Assembly (NCBI RefSeq): GCF_008520265.1
Contig: NZ_VIQM01000035.1
Coordinates: 1 to 45,652, forward strand
Reading direction: 5' to 3'
Length of the DNA stretch: 45,652 nucleotides
Origin: Sphingobacterium cavernae
Lineage (GTDB): Bacteria > Bacteroidota > Bacteroidia > Sphingobacteriales > Sphingobacteriaceae
Part shown: piece after piece, positions 44,043-45,652 of the stretch
Layout of the letters: each line of letters opens with the position of its first letter
Position numbering within the stretch: position 1 is the stretch's first letter
Position numbers and translations under genes: made by a program
Notes under the pieces: model-generated
Told to the model about the DNA's origin: nothing
The model's database searches: none
What the model saw: the letters and a program-made list of their open reading frames with translations, nothing else

Positions 44043-45158
44043 ATGATTAAAGTTAAATTAAGAGAAAATCAGCTAAAGGATGGTAGGATGAGTCTTTATT
44101 TAGACTATTATCCACCTATTTTAAATCCAAAGACTGGTAAAGCAACTCGAAGAGAGTTTTTAAAAATGTATTACAATAAAAAGACTAAGGATTCTTATGA
44201 AAAACAAAAAAATCAAATTATAAAGCTCGCAGCAGAAAAAATTAGAGTTGAGAGGGAAAATAAACTATTGACAGGAGCATTTGAAGAAGGATCATTTTTT
44301 GCGCAGAAAGAAAGCTTTTTAGATTTTTATAAAACAGAATGTAAAAAGCGTGCAACATCAGATGGGAATTACAATAGTTGGAAAAGTTCATTTAAATATT
44401 TTAGTGATTTCATGAATAATCGCTGTTTATTTAAAGATTTGAATGAAAAGTTGTGTGAGAATTTTAAGGCATATTTGGAAAATACAACTACTCTCAAGAG
44501 TCAAATGAAGATGCTAAGTGCAAATTCCAAACATATGTATTTCAATAAATTCAAGGCTGCAGTAAAAGAAGCTTATTTACAGGGCTTAATTTCAAAGAAT
44601 TTTACTGCACGCGTTCAGTCTCCTAAAAGTGAAAATCCATTTCGTGAATTTTTAGAAGTAGATGAATTAAAAAGGCTACAAACAACACCTTGTGAAAATG
44701 AAACAATTAAAAGGGCTGCTTTATTCTGTATAGTATCTGGTCTTAGGGTTAGTGATGTTTTTCCCTTAAAATGGAAATCGTATTCATATGATTCAAAAAA
44801 TAAGCATGTTTTGCGTTTAAAAAGTAAAAAACCTGATGAATTTATAATTCATCCAATTTCAGATCAAGCTTTTGAATACATGGGAACAATTGGAAAGGAC
44901 TCGGAGCAAGTTTTTAAAGGATTAAAGTATTCTGCAAACAATAATAAAATATTAGAAAGATGGCTTCATTTAGCTGGGATAAAGAAAAAGATTACATGGC
45001 ATAATTTTAGGCATACATATGCAGTAATGGTTATAGAAAAACATGGGATTTATGCTGGTAAAGAAATGTTACATCATCAACACGTTAAAACAACAGAAAT
45101 ATACTCACATATGTTGTTAGATGAGAAGGTTAAAATGGCAAATAGTATTAAGATATGA
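44043..45158 (+). CDS. Tyrosine recombinase/integrase of a mobile element
   Basis: The 371-residue length is typical of Bacteroidota integrative elements. An arm-binding N-terminal domain (MIKVKLRENQLKDGRMSLYLDYYPP, as in Phage_int_SAM_5/Arm DNA-bind families) is followed by a core-binding helical domain (about 95-205). The catalytic domain has the first Arg in FCIVSGLRVSDVFPLKW, the HNFRHTYA His-x-x-Arg box, and HHQHVKTTEIYSHM with the nucleophile Tyr. All catalytic residues appear present, so it may be active. The zinc-ribbon/HTH gene is directly upstream. No attachment-site repeat or cargo is visible; the element body would lie right of the window unless only a remnant remains. Confidence 0.93.
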   Translation: MIKVKLRENQLKDGRMSLYLDYYPPILNPKTGKATRREFLKMYYNKKTKDSYEKQKNQIIKLAAEKIRVERENKLLTGAFEEGSFFAQKESFLDFYKTECKKRATSDGNYNSWKSSFKYFSDFMNNRCLFKDLNEKLCENFKAYLENTTTLKSQMKMLSANSKHMYFNKFKAAVKEAYLQGLISKNFTARVQSPKSENPFREFLEVDELKRLQTTPCENETIKRAALFCIVSGLRVSDVFPLKWKSYSYDSKNKHVLRLKSKKPDEFIIHPISDQAFEYMGTIGKDSEQVFKGLKYSANNNKILERWLHLAGIKKKITWHNFRHTYAVMVIEKHGIYAGKEMLHHQHVKTTEIYSHMLLDEKVKMANSIKI

Positions 45159-45198
45159 AAAGAGATAATTGTATGTTAATAAAAATTAACCCGGATTT

Positions 45199-45652
45199 TC
45201 AAAGATTTTTTCTAAGCATGCTAGATGGTTTTAAAGCCTTACGCACTTGGCGATGAAATCCTTCGATCGTGTTAGTCGTGTAGATCAACTTTCGGATGGA
45301 TTTATCGTATCGGAAATAGGTGGTCAGACGATCCCAGTTGCGTCGCCAGGAGTCAATGACCACAGGATACTTTTCACCCCATTTATCCTGAAGTTCATCC
45401 ATCCGAAGCTCGGCTAGATCCAACGTATCGGCCCGATATACGGGTTTTAGATCGTTCATGAACTCCTTTTGATCCTTACTGGCTACATACTTTAGGCTGT
45501 TACGGATTTGATGTACTACACAGGTCTGTACTTCGGTGTCGGGAAAAACACTCTGTATCGCTTCTGAAAATCCTTTTAGATTATCGATGCAGGCAATTAA
45601 GATATCCTCCACGCCTCGATTTTGTAAATCAGTCAATACGCTCAACCAAAAG
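45199..45652 (-). mobile_element. IS256-family (mutator) transposase, 5' end outside the window and C-terminus truncated
   Basis: The minus-strand frame is open to the window edge and continues upstream (W-L-S-V-L-T-D), so an apparent Met start at 45645 is not the true one. The protein matches the C-terminal half of IS256-type DDE transposases: CIDNLKGFSEAIQSVFPDTEVQTCVVHQIRNSLKYV carries the second Asp, and YTTNTIEGFHRQVRK carries the catalytic Glu. After VRKALK the family's usual KTKGAF continuation is replaced by nine unrelated residues and a stop, so the C-terminus is lost at about 45237. Base composition is more GC-rich than its neighbours, as for recent transfer. No terminal inverted repeat was recognised. 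Confidence 0.85.

Noticed and set aside
1..45652. CRISPR array, toxin-antitoxin or restriction system
   Set aside because: No regularly spaced repeats and no cas, toxin or restriction proteins were seen; the only mobile genes are the integrases, the zinc-ribbon/HTH gene and the IS256 remnant.

Overview
The window is a 45.6 kb piece of a low-GC Bacteroidota chromosome, most likely Sphingobacteriaceae. This placement is inferred from gene content: a SusC/SusD pair driven by an ECF sigma/FecR pair, a fused MurF-alanine racemase, a short 286-residue primary sigma factor of the Bacteroidota type, promoters of the TTTG-N18..21-TAnnTTTG form, and very weak Shine-Dalgarno sequences. Most of the window is ordinary core genome. 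Both ends are mobile or remodelled DNA.

Left end (1-1295): the last 27 codons of a tyrosine recombinase, a hairpin terminator, the 3' end of a tRNA-Pro that stops abruptly in the T-arm (a typical attachment-site footprint), a pair of interlocking palindromes, a decayed tRNA-Thr, then an intact tRNA-Gly/tRNA-Leu operon with a clear promoter and terminator. Next come an outer-membrane beta-barrel protein (1296-2336), two small secreted or membrane proteins, recX, and a divergent operon of murF-alr, a DUF502 membrane protein and a reduced LytS-like kinase (3840-7472). After that are small conserved genes: an SPFH-tail-only protein, a GNAT acetyltransferase and a pirin.

Middle (10112-18670, minus strand): one polysaccharide/sulfate-ester utilisation locus, transcribed as ECF sigma, FecR anti-sigma, SusC with an N-terminal signalling (STN) domain, SusD and an arylsulfatase. 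The expected logic is that substrate binding by SusCD signals through FecR to release the sigma factor. Housekeeping genes follow: clpB, rpoD, a small XRE regulator, fmt, a LolC/E-like permease, a Kef-type antiporter, icd with a translationally coupled small ORF, lysC-lysA, serC-serA, gyrA with two TPR proteins, an OmpA-like lipoprotein, a divergent GH144/glycoamylase-like secreted protein and mnmE.

Right end (43434-45652): directly after the mnmE terminator are a zinc-ribbon/helix-turn-helix protein (probable excisionase type), a tyrosine integrase, and an IS256-family transposase that is truncated at its C-terminus and runs out of the window.

I found no CRISPR array, toxin-antitoxin pair or defence cassette. 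The least explained items are the SPFH-tail protein, the reduced kinase, the icd-coupled ORF, the interlocking palindromes at 381-412 and the layered tRNA remnants at the left end.
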